A stretch of 64,000 nt of DNA, taken from an uncultured Chitinophaga sp. Its GTDB lineage: Bacteria > Bacteroidota > Bacteroidia > Chitinophagales > Chitinophagaceae. Positions within the stretch are counted from its first letter, which is position 1; every line of letters starts with the position of its first letter. Shown in pieces: positions 26,722 through 36,451 of this stretch. The DNA lies in contig NZ_CABHOU010000042.1 in NCBI RefSeq assembly GCF_902168175.1, positions 1 to 64,000 of the forward strand. Direction: 5' to 3'. The notes below the pieces were generated by a model. The model saw only the letters and a program-made list of their open reading frames with translations, ran no database searches and was not told the origin of the DNA. The position numbers and the translations under genes are program-made.

Positions 26722-29700
26722 ATGGAAAATTATGCTCGCAGCTTACTGCTTGTCCCTAACAGTCAGAGCATCATTCAACGAACGTTGATCTGTTTTTTTC
26801 TCTCGCTATCGATCCTTTTACCATTTAGCACCAGCGCCCAAAGTCTGGATGGGGTTAAACTAAGCGTTAATTTCAATAACACGCCATTGAAACAGGCGCT
26901 GAAAGAAATTGAAAGTACGGGTAAACTGAAGTTCGTATTCAATGATGAATCGGTAACGCCTTATAAGGTAACGCTGAAAGCGCAGAATGAACCGCTGAAA
27001 CAGGTGCTTGCCAACCTGCTTAAAAACACGAAACTCGATTTCCAGCTGCGCGATAACAAGTGTATTATCATGGAGCGTAAAAGAGTTAGTTCGGTAAAGA
27101 TGGGCATGACCCCCGCCACACCAACGCAGGTGCCTGCCACGGCGCTCTCATCACGCAGGATAAGGGGTAAAGTACTGTCCTCTGAAAATAACACGCCGCT
27201 GGCCAACGCTACCATCACTGTTCGTGAAATGGGGACCACCAACAGTATGTCTGACGAACGAGGCGAATTCGTACTCGAACTGCCTCCCCAGGGCCGTATG
27301 CTGGTGGTAACGCACGTGGGTTATGCTACCAAAGAAGTACACGTAGGTCCTTCGCAGGAATATATAGTGAGCATGGAAGTATCGCAGGAAAAACTGAATG
27401 AGGTAGTGGTGATGGGACCGTTTAACCGTAAGGCGGAAAGCTTTACCGGTTCGTCGGCCACCTTTACACAGGAGCAGTTACGTTCAATGGGCAACCAGAA
27501 TATCATTCAGAGCCTGAAAATATTAGATCCCTCCTTTGTACAGATCGAAAACAATATTGCAGGGTCGGATCCCAACACGCTGCCTAATTTGCAAATACGC
27601 GGCGGTAGCAGCTTACCGGGTTTGCAGGGTGAATACGCCAGCTCGGCCAACATGCCGCTTTTTATACTGGACGGTTTTGAAACTACATTGGAAAGGATTT
27701 ACGACCTGGACATGAACCGCGTGGCCTCTGTTACTTTGCTGAAAGATGCTACTGCCAAAGCCATTTATGGTTCCAAGGCGGCAAACGGGGTTGTGGTAGT
27801 GGAAACTAAACGTCCACAGGCAGGTAAACTGCGTGTGAGTTATACGGGCGATCTTAAATTGACGGTGCCTGATTTAACCAGTTATCATTTAACCAACGCT
27901 ACCGAAAAACTGCAGGCGGAAGTGAACGCCGGCCGTTACAACGCATCTTACTACCATTCTGCACAGGCACTGGCCGAACAGTATAATTTAATATATGGCG
28001 AGGTAGCACGGGGTGTTAATACCGATTGGCTTGCGCAGCCTATTCAAACGGGGGTAGGACAAAAGCATACGATATCGCTGGAAGGGGGCGATGAGTTTTT
28101 TCGTTACGGCGCCGACCTTACCTACAATGATATCAAAGGCGCCATGAAGGAGTCGGACCGTAAAACCACTTCGGCCAATATCTTTCTTTCGTACCGTGTA
28201 AAAAAACTGCTGTTCCGCAATAACCTTACCGTAGGTTTTAACCGCAGCGACGATTCGCCTTACGGCTCCTTTGCACAGTACTCCCGCCTTAACCCTTACT
28301 GGACGCCTTATGACGACAATGGCAACCTGAAGCGGTTACTGGGTACGTTTAGCACAGGCAGCGGCACGCCCATGAATTACTTCAACCCGATGTACGATGC
28401 CTCTATCGGTACCAAGAACTTTTCCCGTTACGTCGATATCACTAACAACTTCCAGGCAGAATGGACGCTGGCCAGTTCGCTGAAACTCATCGGCCGTTTC
28501 GCGTACAACCTGCATCAGTCCTCCCGCGAAGACTTTTACCCTGCCAACAGCACGCGGTACATCAACTATCCCGACTCCATGTTTTTCATGCGCGGCGATT
28601 ACACGATTACCGATGGCAGGGATGTATCCCTACGCTCTGACCTTACCCTTAACTACTCCAGGCAATTTGGTAAACACCTGTTTTTCCTGAACGTAGGCTG
28701 GAATATAGCCGATGCAGCCAGCGAAACACACGGTTTGCAGGCGCAGGGTTTCCTGAACGACCGGGTAGATAATATCAGCTTTGCCAAACAATACCTCGAT
28801 AATGGCCGTCCGTTGGGCAGCGATGCTAAAACCAGGGAAACGGGTGTACTGTCTGCCTTAAACTACTCGTACGACGATCGTTTCCTGGCCGACTTAACCT
28901 ATCGCCGCCAGGGCTCCAGCATATTCGGGGCCGATAATAAATGGGGCAGCTTCTGGTCGGCCGGTGCGGGCTGGAATTTGCACAACGAAAACTTCCTCAG
29001 GAACGTAAGCTGGATCGACCAGTTGAAACTGCGCTCTTCCACGGGGTATACGGGTAGCCAGAACTTCAATCCCTACCAGGCCATGTCTACCTACACCTAC
29101 TACACCGACACGTATTACGATAACGTAGTAGGCGCAAAACTGATGGCCCTGGCCAATAACGAACTGAAATGGCAGGAAACACAGGACTATAATGTGGGTA
29201 TCGACCTGAAAGCGTTTAACCGGCTGGGTTTACGTTTCGATTATTATATCAGTAACACAGATAACCTTTTAACGGATTTGCCTTTGCCGGGTTCTACGGG
29301 CTTTAGTACCATTAAAGAAAACCTGGGCGGTGTACAGAATAAGGGCATAGATGCGACTGTGAGTTACAAAGTATTCGCGAGTCCACGCAACGGTGCATTC
29401 TTAAACCTGTTCGTAAGTTTTGCCGGTTATAAAAACCGGCTGGTACGCATTTCCGACGCGCTTAAATCACTGAACGATCAGCGTGAGGCGGCCAGGGCAG
29501 CTTCCGGGTCCACTGCGCCATTTATCAGGTATAAAGAAGGGGAGTCTACGACTGCCATATATGCTGTGCAGTCGCTCGGTATCGATCCTTCCACCGGGCG
29601 CGAGATTTATTTAAAAGCGAACGGTGAAAGAACATTCGTATGGAATGCAGACGACCAGGTGCGCCTCGGCGACTCTAATCCTAAACTGAACGGCAGCTTT

Positions 29701-30135
29701 GGTTTTAACTCTCAGTATAAAGGCTGGGGGCTCAACTGCGCATTTACTTACAGAGTAGGCGGGCAGTATTATAATCAAACACTGGTAGACAGGGTAGAGA
29801 ATGTGGACATCCAGTATAACGTGGACACCCGCGTGTTTACCGGCTCCTGGAAACAACCGGGTGATGTTACTTTCTTCAAAGCCATTACTGCATTACCTAA
29901 TAAAACCTTCCCGACTTCAAGGTTTGTACAGGACCTGAACGAGCTCGTGATGTCGTCGCTGAACGCCACGTACGATTTTAAAGATGCGGCATTCCTGAAA
30001 AGAAGCACACTGCAAAGGCTGCGGGTAACCTTGTTTACCAACGACCTGTTTGTGTTATCGTCCGTAAAAGCCGAACGCGGACTTAGTTATCCGTTTGCGC
30101 GTACGCTTTCTCTTTCAGTTCAGGCCACCTTTTAA
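26722..30135 (+). CDS. SusC/RagA TonB-dependent receptor with STN domain
   Basis: Outer-membrane TonB-dependent transporter, 1137 residues from the ATG at 26722 (an in-frame ATG at 26662 would add 20 residues before the signal sequence). The hydrophobic signal segment ends at T-S-A-Q. Next come an STN domain (V-K-L-S-V-N-F-N-N-T-P-L-K-Q-A-L-K-E), a carboxypeptidase-regulatory-like domain (I-R-G-K-V-L-S onward), a plug with L-K-D-A-T-A-K-A-I-Y-G-S-K-A-A-N-G-V, and a barrel ending in S-V-Q-A-T-F. The STN domain couples ligand binding to the FecR/sigma pair upstream. SusD starts 10 bases after its stop. Confidence 0.94.
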   Translation: MENYARSLLLVPNSQSIIQRTLICFFLSLSILLPFSTSAQSLDGVKLSVNFNNTPLKQALKEIESTGKLKFVFNDESVTPYKVTLKAQNEPLKQVLANLLKNTKLDFQLRDNKCIIMERKRVSSVKMGMTPATPTQVPATALSSRRIRGKVLSSENNTPLANATITVREMGTTNSMSDERGEFVLELPPQGRMLVVTHVGYATKEVHVGPSQEYIVSMEVSQEKLNEVVVMGPFNRKAESFTGSSATFTQEQLRSMGNQNIIQSLKILDPSFVQIENNIAGSDPNTLPNLQIRGGSSLPGLQGEYASSANMPLFILDGFETTLERIYDLDMNRVASVTLLKDATAKAIYGSKAANGVVVVETKRPQAGKLRVSYTGDLKLTVPDLTSYHLTNATEKLQAEVNAGRYNASYYHSAQALAEQYNLIYGEVARGVNTDWLAQPIQTGVGQKHTISLEGGDEFFRYGADLTYNDIKGAMKESDRKTTSANIFLSYRVKKLLFRNNLTVGFNRSDDSPYGSFAQYSRLNPYWTPYDDNGNLKRLLGTFSTGSGTPMNYFNPMYDASIGTKNFSRYVDITNNFQAEWTLASSLKLIGRFAYNLHQSSREDFYPANSTRYINYPDSMFFMRGDYTITDGRDVSLRSDLTLNYSRQFGKHLFFLNVGWNIADAASETHGLQAQGFLNDRVDNISFAKQYLDNGRPLGSDAKTRETGVLSALNYSYDDRFLADLTYRRQGSSIFGADNKWGSFWSAGAGWNLHNENFLRNVSWIDQLKLRSSTGYTGSQNFNPYQAMSTYTYYTDTYYDNVVGAKLMALANNELKWQETQDYNVGIDLKAFNRLGLRFDYYISNTDNLLTDLPLPGSTGFSTIKENLGGVQNKGIDATVSYKVFASPRNGAFLNLFVSFAGYKNRLVRISDALKSLNDQREAARAASGSTAPFIRYKEGESTTAIYAVQSLGIDPSTGREIYLKANGERTFVWNADDQVRLGDSNPKLNGSFGFNSQYKGWGLNCAFTYRVGGQYYNQTLVDRVENVDIQYNVDTRVFTGSWKQPGDVTFFKAITALPNKTFPTSRFVQDLNELVMSSLNATYDFKDAAFLKRSTLQRLRVTLFTNDLFVLSSVKAERGLSYPFARTLSLSVQATF

Positions 30136-30145
30136 ACTTGTAAAC

Positions 30146-31567
30146 ATGAAAATCAGAATATTAATACTGCTCTTATCCACATCCTTCGTATCCTGCAATA
30201 AATGGTTGGATGTAAAGCCCGATTCGCAGGTGAAGGATACCGAACTGTTTTCATCCGAAACAGGTTTTAAAGAAGCCCTGTCCGGCGTGTACTCCGCCCT
30301 TACTTACGAACCACTGTATGGCAGGGAATTAACTTTTGGGTTGATGGGTGCGCTGGGCTGTGAATGGGATTACCAGAATAACTCCTACGCGGCCGACAAA
30401 GCCTACGCCTACAAAACCAGCTCTGTTTCGCTCGACAGGATCGATGCGATCTGGGAGGGGTTGTATAACGCTGTGGCAAACGACAATAAGATCATCGAAA
30501 ACATAGATGCGAAGAAAGCTATTTTCGGTGGCGAAAACTTTAATGTGATTAAAGGAGAAGCCCTGGCGCTTCGTGCATTTATTCACTTCGACCTGCTGCG
30601 CACCTTCGGCGCCAGTTATGCCGAGGATCCGAATAAAATGACGATCCCTTACGTAACGGCCAGTTCCAAACAGATCTTCCCGCAACTCACCGTTACACAG
30701 GTAATTGATAAAGTGCTGGTAGACCTCCTCGCCGCCGAGGAACTGCTGAAGGCCGACCCGATACTGACCGGCAAAACCATCACCATTGCCGACGATAACG
30801 GTTACCTGATGAACAGGCAGGTACATCTGAACTACTACGCCGTTAAAGGCCTGCTGGCAAGGGTGTATTTGTATAAGTCCGACCTGGTGAACGCTTTGGC
30901 CAATGCACAGGTAGTAATGGACGCCACGAAGTTTACCTGGATCAGCCCGGCCGCTTTGAGCAACCGGGCGATCGCCGATCTGACGTTCAGCTCTGAGCAT
31001 TTGTTTGCGTTGAATAACATCCGCCTGAACGCCATTTCCAACAATGCTTTTTCATCAACGGGCAGCAGTGTTTTTTATATCTCCAAAGCCAGTCTGCAGG
31101 ATTACTACAACAGTGCGGCAGAAGATTACCGCTACCTGCACTGGTTTAAAGTAAACGATGCCGGTGATTACTATTTGAACATGTATACCCAGCTTACGGA
31201 TAGTCAATGGCCCATTGCTTACCGGAATAAAATGCCACTCATCAAACTGGCCGAGATCTATTTCATTGCTGCCGAGTGTTTGCAGAAAACAGATTACGCA
31301 ACAGCGGTGGACTATATCAATAAAGTAAGGGTGGCCAGAGGACTCATCTCATCCCCCATAAACGCAGCCGATTTCGAGACCATACTGGCGCAGGAATACA
31401 GGAAGGAGTTAGTAGGCGAGGGACAGCTTTTCTTTTATCACAAAAGGAAAAACAATGCGGCTATCCCGAAGGCTACCGGTCTTAACCTGGTACAGTTAAA
31501 AGGCTACAAGCTCCCCATTCCGGTGGCTGAATACGAAAACGGTGTTAACCGGGTTGATAATCAATAA
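30146..31567 (+). CDS. SusD/RagB-like surface lipoprotein
   Basis: A 473-residue SusD-family lipoprotein. I chose the ATG at 30146 because it gives a proper lipoprotein signal (M-K-I-R-I-L-I-L-L-L, lipobox F-V-S-C, Cys17); the frame is open further upstream into the SusC gene. Family hallmarks are K-W-L-D-V-K-P-D near the start, A-L-R-A-F-I-H-F-D-L-L-R, and E-Y-R-K-E-L-V-G-E-G-Q-L-F-F-Y-H-K-R near the end. It forms the lid of the SusC transporter encoded upstream. Confidence 0.93.
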   Translation: MKIRILILLLSTSFVSCNKWLDVKPDSQVKDTELFSSETGFKEALSGVYSALTYEPLYGRELTFGLMGALGCEWDYQNNSYAADKAYAYKTSSVSLDRIDAIWEGLYNAVANDNKIIENIDAKKAIFGGENFNVIKGEALALRAFIHFDLLRTFGASYAEDPNKMTIPYVTASSKQIFPQLTVTQVIDKVLVDLLAAEELLKADPILTGKTITIADDNGYLMNRQVHLNYYAVKGLLARVYLYKSDLVNALANAQVVMDATKFTWISPAALSNRAIADLTFSSEHLFALNNIRLNAISNNAFSSTGSSVFYISKASLQDYYNSAAEDYRYLHWFKVNDAGDYYLNMYTQLTDSQWPIAYRNKMPLIKLAEIYFIAAECLQKTDYATAVDYINKVRVARGLISSPINAADFETILAQEYRKELVGEGQLFFYHKRKNNAAIPKATGLNLVQLKGYKLPIPVAEYENGVNRVDNQ

Positions 31568-31579
31568 ACGCTGACACAC

Positions 31580-32341
31580 ATGAAAAGGAATATATATTTT
31601 CTGACGATCGTTGCCGCTGCGCTGCTATCGTCCTGTAACAAATCGCCGGAGCTGCTGTACGCAGAAGATACAGACGCGATCAACATATGGCTGGGTACCT
31701 CTTTAGCCGCCAAACCCGATAGTATGGAATACAATTTCGCTTTTAAACCGGCAGTGCCCGTCGATTCGGTGATATTTACAGGCATGCTGCTGGGCAAACC
31801 TGCCGCTAACGACCGCAGTTTCTTTTTGAAAGCAGTTGGAGGGGATACGAACAGGGTGAAGAAGGGCATTCATTACGAACTGGGCGACTACCAGATCAAA
31901 GCGAATGGCTACACGGCCAAATTCCCTATCTATATAAAAAGAACTGATGATTTTAAGACCGGTCCCGCACGTATCGTGTTCAGTATTACGGAAGAGGGCG
32001 ACCTTAAAAAAGGACTGGTAGAGTCATCCCGCATCACCCTTATTTTTAATGATGTATTTGCGAAGCCGGCCCACTGGGACGTGGATCCGTATCCTTATAC
32101 AAAACTGTCGACCTACTTCGGTGTGTACAGTAATACGAAGTTCCAGTTTATTACCACCACTATCGGCCAGCCGCCGATATTCAGGGTGTTAAGCGCAGGT
32201 ACACCAGTGGCCGGGGAAGTAGACTTTACAACGGTTACTTATTACAAGAACAGCTGTATCAAACGTTTGGCCACTTACAACGCCGCCAATCCGGGTAACC
32301 CGCTGAGAGATGAAAACAATAATCTTATCACTATTCCCTAA
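31580..32341 (+). CDS. DUF4843-type lipoprotein
   Basis: A 253-residue lipoprotein (lipobox L-S-S-C, Cys19) of the DUF4843 type that regularly follows SusD in Bacteroidota. Recognisable parts are A-I-N-I-W-L-G near the start, the D-S-V-I-F-T-G strand, the tract K-G-I-H-Y-E-L, and the aromatic-rich C-terminal half with H-W-D-V-D-P-Y-P-Y-T-K-L-S-T-Y-F-G. It has no catalytic motif. It is probably surface exposed and assists ligand capture; function not established. Confidence 0.82.
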   Translation: MKRNIYFLTIVAAALLSSCNKSPELLYAEDTDAINIWLGTSLAAKPDSMEYNFAFKPAVPVDSVIFTGMLLGKPAANDRSFFLKAVGGDTNRVKKGIHYELGDYQIKANGYTAKFPIYIKRTDDFKTGPARIVFSITEEGDLKKGLVESSRITLIFNDVFAKPAHWDVDPYPYTKLSTYFGVYSNTKFQFITTTIGQPPIFRVLSAGTPVAGEVDFTTVTYYKNSCIKRLATYNAANPGNPLRDENNNLITIP

Positions 32342-32347
32342 CAGATC

Positions 32348-33907
32348 ATGAGAATAACTTATTATATCGTTTTTTGCTTTACCGCGCTTGCCATGTTCGG
32401 CGGCTGTGCGAAAGACAAGGGCAATTATGATTACATCGCGCTCGATAGTGTGTCTATCGACGTAACGGGACTGGCCACCTCTTATTCTATGCTGCGTTTT
32501 GATACGCTTACATTGAACCCGGTGGTAAAGTATAAAGGAGAAACCGTGAACCCCGCCGCTCCACAATTCAGTGAGCTTTCGTTCGCATGGGAAATGTATC
32601 CCAGCTCCATCAACCCATCTATCCAGGAAAAGTATACGCTCGATAGCAGTATCGCGCTCAAGACTATCATGGATAAAAAGGAAGCGGTATGGGTAGTGCT
32701 GTTTACGGTAACCAATACTAAAACAGGCGTTAAGTCTTTTTCCAAGTTTACCGTAGCCCTTACGCCTTCGCTGGCAGAAGGCTGGATGGTGTTGTATGAA
32801 AGAGATGGGAATACAGATGTAGGCCTCATCGTCAACAATGAGATCACGAAAACGAATACTGTGCAGGAACGTGTGCTGTTGGATATCTATTCCGCATCTA
32901 ACGGTGAGCCGCTGCAGGGCGCGCCAGGTTCTCTCAGTTACTCGCTGGTAAATTTTCCTTCTTCTTACAAGATTTATATCCAGAGCGAAGGTGATGTGGT
33001 GTCGGTAAACCCTTCTACGTTTCAGCGTATCGATAATTTTGAATCGATCTTCTGGACAAAACCAGCCGTGGAAGCACCGCAACTGGTAAAGATCACCGAG
33101 CAGCGAAAGGAGTTCATGCTGAATAACAATAAACTGCATGTGATCGATTATACCATTATCGGCACGGGCAGACGTGCATTTGAAGATGCGCTGGCCGGCA
33201 CTTACGGTCAGCTGGCACCATGGATATCTACCACCACCGGCGCCGCTTTCGACGCCATCGTGTACGATCAGACGAATAAAAGGTTTATGAAAGTAGCAAC
33301 ACGTGGTGCGGAAGTAGTACAGTTTACCACCACGCAAAGTCCTACAGCGGCTTACGATGTAAAGAATGTAGGCCTCACCTTCCTGGCGGCCGACCTTGGC
33401 TGGAACTTTTGGGAACATATAGTGATGAAGGACGACGCCGGCAAATATTACCTGCTTACTGCCGACTTCAGAACGGGCGAAATAGCCACCATCGGTAAAG
33501 GAAAGTACGACATGACCGCCTGCCCGGAAATAGCCGATATGAACTCGGTAACAGCTGGTTTCTATGGCGAAGTGTTCTACTATAGCTCACCGAAAAACCT
33601 TTACCAGTTTAAATACACACCCGGCACTACCGATAAATTGTGGACAGCGCCCGGTAATGAAAAGATCACCAACATTTCCTTACAGAAGTATTATAATACA
33701 CAGGCCGCGCGAGGCCGTTGGTACGATCCGAAAAACATCTGTAAGATACTGTACATCTCTACTTACGACGAAGCTACTAAAATGGGTAATGTATACCAGA
33801 TGGAAGTAAACCAGTCGAGCGGCGCTATCATTGCCGGTACAGAGAAAAAGTACACAGGTTTCGGAAAAGTGAAGGCCATGGCCTGGAAAGCTTTTGTGAT
33901 CCTGTAA
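32348..33907 (+). CDS. PKD-like family lipoprotein
   Basis: A 519-residue lipoprotein (lipobox F-G-G-C, Cys20). It starts with a K-D-K-G-N-Y-D-Y signature and tandem Ig/PKD-like beta domains over about 35-145, followed by a larger beta-rich, propeller-like region (W-M-V-L-Y-E-R-D-G onward). It matches the PKD-like family (PF16407) that accompanies SusCD-DUF4843 loci. Likely a surface ligand-binding protein. It is seven bases after the DUF4843 gene and in the same operon. Confidence 0.8.
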   Translation: MRITYYIVFCFTALAMFGGCAKDKGNYDYIALDSVSIDVTGLATSYSMLRFDTLTLNPVVKYKGETVNPAAPQFSELSFAWEMYPSSINPSIQEKYTLDSSIALKTIMDKKEAVWVVLFTVTNTKTGVKSFSKFTVALTPSLAEGWMVLYERDGNTDVGLIVNNEITKTNTVQERVLLDIYSASNGEPLQGAPGSLSYSLVNFPSSYKIYIQSEGDVVSVNPSTFQRIDNFESIFWTKPAVEAPQLVKITEQRKEFMLNNNKLHVIDYTIIGTGRRAFEDALAGTYGQLAPWISTTTGAAFDAIVYDQTNKRFMKVATRGAEVVQFTTTQSPTAAYDVKNVGLTFLAADLGWNFWEHIVMKDDAGKYYLLTADFRTGEIATIGKGKYDMTACPEIADMNSVTAGFYGEVFYYSSPKNLYQFKYTPGTTDKLWTAPGNEKITNISLQKYYNTQAARGRWYDPKNICKILYISTYDEATKMGNVYQMEVNQSSGAIIAGTEKKYTGFGKVKAMAWKAFVIL

Positions 33908-33936
33908 CCCAATAAACTAACATCATAACATACAAA

Positions 33937-35106
33937 ATGAAACCAGCATTATTTACAGTTTTAGCAGTGTGCGCGGGGATATTATCGTCGTCGGCACAGG
34001 AAACCTTCCGTATTACGGGCAGCCTGAAAAACCAGGGCAATGAAAAGATTATCCTTACCTATTTTGATGGTACCAAAAATATCACCAATGCAGTAGATGC
34101 GGTGGATGGTAAATTTACGCTTACTGGCACTGCACCTGCACAACCCGTAATGGCAAAACTGAATACGGGCATCGACAGGAATACTTATCTGGGCGAAAGG
34201 GCCAACTCTATGGCCATTCCTGCCATGCCACTGGATGTTGTGATCAGCAAAGATTGCAAGCTTACTATTTCAGGCGTTGCGGAAGATATTAACCTGGCTA
34301 CAGTACAGGGGGATGCTTATAATGAAAGCTTCAATGACCTGCGTAAAGCAGAAGGCAAGAACTTAAAGGAGAAGGCGGAATTGCAAAAGAACCTGATGCA
34401 GTTAAGGAAGATGGGCGTTACCGACGGCCTGGATGATGTAGGTAAAAAAATGTTGGCCAATTATAAAGAACTGAATGCTATTCACAAGCAATTCATCAAA
34501 GATCATCCTGGGGGATATTCTTCTGTATGGTTGTTGGCACGTACCGCTAAAGAGTATGAACTGGCAGAGTTAAAAGCTGCTTACGAGGGACTGGATGCCA
34601 GTCTCCGGAACAATGAACTGGGTAAAAACGTAGCAGCAAGAATTGAGATCGTGGCAGCTACGGCGAAGTCGGGCCCGGCGCCTGATTTTTCGAAACCTTC
34701 ACCTGATGGCTCTTACCTTACGCTGTCGCAGTTCAAAGGTAAGTATGTACTGATCGATTTCTGGGGCAGCTGGTGTGCGCCGTGCAGGCAGGCTAATCCT
34801 CATTTAAAAGAACTGTACGCCATGTACAAGGATAAAGGTTTTGAAATACTCGGTGTTGCCAGCGAAAAAACAGCCGATGCAGCATCTGCACAGGTGGTTT
34901 GGAAAGGCGCTATTGAAAAGGATGGACTCACCTGGCCGCAGGTGCTGAACAACGAGCAGAATATGAAAACGGATGTAGTGAAGCTTTACGGTGTAGATGC
35001 TTATCCTACTAAATTGCTGATCGACCGGAACGGTAATATCATCGCCAGGTGGCAGGGTAGCGAAAGCAGGGAACTCGACGAGAAACTGAAATCAATCTTC
35101 AAATAA
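33937..35106 (+). CDS. TlpA-type thiol-disulfide oxidoreductase with DUF4369
   Basis: A 389-residue exported reductase. It has a signal peptide (cleavage near S-S-A-Q), an N-terminal DUF4369 beta domain (I-T-G-S-L-K-N-Q), a helical middle part, and a C-terminal TlpA/thioredoxin domain with W-C-A-P-C at Cys280/Cys283 and the cis-Pro segment D-A-Y-P-T-K. It is the first of two paralogues in tandem. The Ala in the active site distinguishes it from its neighbour (CGPC) and from the 7414 protein (CSPC), so redox potentials may differ. Confidence 0.92.
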   Translation: MKPALFTVLAVCAGILSSSAQETFRITGSLKNQGNEKIILTYFDGTKNITNAVDAVDGKFTLTGTAPAQPVMAKLNTGIDRNTYLGERANSMAIPAMPLDVVISKDCKLTISGVAEDINLATVQGDAYNESFNDLRKAEGKNLKEKAELQKNLMQLRKMGVTDGLDDVGKKMLANYKELNAIHKQFIKDHPGGYSSVWLLARTAKEYELAELKAAYEGLDASLRNNELGKNVAARIEIVAATAKSGPAPDFSKPSPDGSYLTLSQFKGKYVLIDFWGSWCAPCRQANPHLKELYAMYKDKGFEILGVASEKTADAASAQVVWKGAIEKDGLTWPQVLNNEQNMKTDVVKLYGVDAYPTKLLIDRNGNIIARWQGSESRELDEKLKSIFK

Positions 35107-35114
35107 GTACAGAC

Positions 35115-36287
35115 ATGACGAAGAATGTGTTTAAAATAGGTGCAGCGGTATGGCTGGCTTCCTGCACGCTTCCAGTAATGGCGCAGGTGAAAAAGACGGT
35201 GCTGGTTACCGGTAAAGTGCATATACAAAACCCGGAGGTGCTGAAAAAGTACAACATGGTTTGGCTGAAGAAGGGTGCAGGTGCCAATGCAAAAACGGTG
35301 GATTCGGTAGCGGTAAAAGCAGATGGTACGTTCAGTTTTAAACTGCCGGTCGCCAAACCTGGCATTTACCAGTTGGATATCCTCAAATGGCAAACGGCCG
35401 CCTTCTGGTCGGACCAGGACATAGAAGTACTGGCCCGCGGGTACGATACGGCGAAGTATCAGCGTAAGAACTCGGGCTTCGTACAGGTGAAAAGCAAATC
35501 GGCCGGTACGCAGCTGATTAATATGGCGATGTACAATCGTTACTTAGATGAAATACTGCTGGGTGACTTACTGGACGAAGGTTTCGCTGCCCAGAAACGC
35601 CGCAGTACGGATTCGGTCTGGTACGTTTACTACCGCCAGCAAATGTTGTATCGTAAGGTAGAAGACCAGGCGGTGGCCCGTGAAAAGATGCTGATACAAA
35701 GCTCGGGCGGTAACCCGGCATCGGTATACCTGCTGGCGACCATGAGCAAAAGAGACCCGAAATTTATATTGGCGGAGCTGGATAACCTGCTGGCTGTAAA
35801 CCCGGCTTTCGAAGAAGCCATCAGTGTGAAGAAAGACCTGACGCGCCAGATGGATAAGGAAAGGATGTTGGCGAAAGGCAGTGTAGCGCCCGAAATAGCC
35901 TATGCCAGCCCGGACGGCAAAATTACCAGCCTTGCATCGTTTAAAGGTAAATACGTGATCGTAGACTTCTGGGCCAGCTGGTGCGGGCCTTGCCGTAAAT
36001 CTATTCCTAAACTGAAGGAGCTTTATTCCATGTACCAGGCAAAAGGGTTTGAAATACTGAGTATTTCTGTGGATAAGGATAACGAGGCCTGGAGAAGAGC
36101 CATGTCGGAAGAGCAGATGCCCTGGTCGCAGGTGATTACGCCTAATTACAATAAAACCATGTCCGATTTCATGATACAAGGTATTCCTACTATGTTTTTA
36201 CTGGATAGGGAAGGACGTATCGTGGAGAAATTTACAGGCTACAGCTCTAGGCTGGATGAGTTGCTGAAAGAGAAGATGGGGGCTTAG
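35115..36287 (+). CDS. TlpA-type thiol-disulfide oxidoreductase with DUF4369
   Basis: A 390-residue paralogue of the preceding gene, 8 bases downstream. It has a signal peptide (P-V-M-A-Q), an N-terminal DUF4369-like domain, and a C-terminal thioredoxin domain with W-C-G-P-C at Cys290/Cys293, S-I-S-V-D-K-D-N and the cis-Pro motif G-I-P-T-M. It closes the sigma/FecR/SusCD operon and is followed by a terminator. Presumed role: periplasmic disulfide reduction of cargo or of the lipoprotein partners. Confidence 0.92.
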   Translation: MTKNVFKIGAAVWLASCTLPVMAQVKKTVLVTGKVHIQNPEVLKKYNMVWLKKGAGANAKTVDSVAVKADGTFSFKLPVAKPGIYQLDILKWQTAAFWSDQDIEVLARGYDTAKYQRKNSGFVQVKSKSAGTQLINMAMYNRYLDEILLGDLLDEGFAAQKRRSTDSVWYVYYRQQMLYRKVEDQAVAREKMLIQSSGGNPASVYLLATMSKRDPKFILAELDNLLAVNPAFEEAISVKKDLTRQMDKERMLAKGSVAPEIAYASPDGKITSLASFKGKYVIVDFWASWCGPCRKSIPKLKELYSMYQAKGFEILSISVDKDNEAWRRAMSEEQMPWSQVITPNYNKTMSDFMIQGIPTMFLLDREGRIVEKFTGYSSRLDELLKEKMGA

Positions 36288-36311
36288 AAGTTCCTGGCCA
36301 ATTAATAACGG

Positions 36312-36337
36312 GAGGCTGCGTCTTACGATGCAGCCTC
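36312..36337 (+). terminator. Intrinsic terminator after the second SusCD operon
   Basis: GAGGCTGC at 36312-36319 pairs with GCAGCCTC at 36330-36337, and TTTCTT follows directly. It is placed 25 bases after the TlpA stop. Confidence 0.8.
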
Positions 36338-36416
36338 TTTCTTATGATACGATATTCTCTTTCTGAAGGGCTGATGCCGCTTTCATTACAATTGGATAAA
36401 AAAGTATGTATTTTAA

Positions 36417-36440
36417 GCCGGACTGCCATAACAGTCCGGC
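36417..36440 (+). terminator. Second hairpin terminator
   Basis: A perfect nine-bp stem (GCCGGACTG and its complement) with a six-base loop, followed by CTTTT on the plus strand and A/T-rich on the minus side. It lies between the TlpA operon and the end of the convergent VOC gene and may serve both. Confidence 0.7.
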
Positions 36441-36451
36441 CTTTTACATCA

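Noticed and set aside
32189..33418. A 409-codon open frame on the minus strand
   Set aside because: It lies antisense to the DUF4843 and PKD-like lipoprotein genes, has a skewed His/Arg/Tyr-rich composition and no domain signature; it is a shadow of the real genes.
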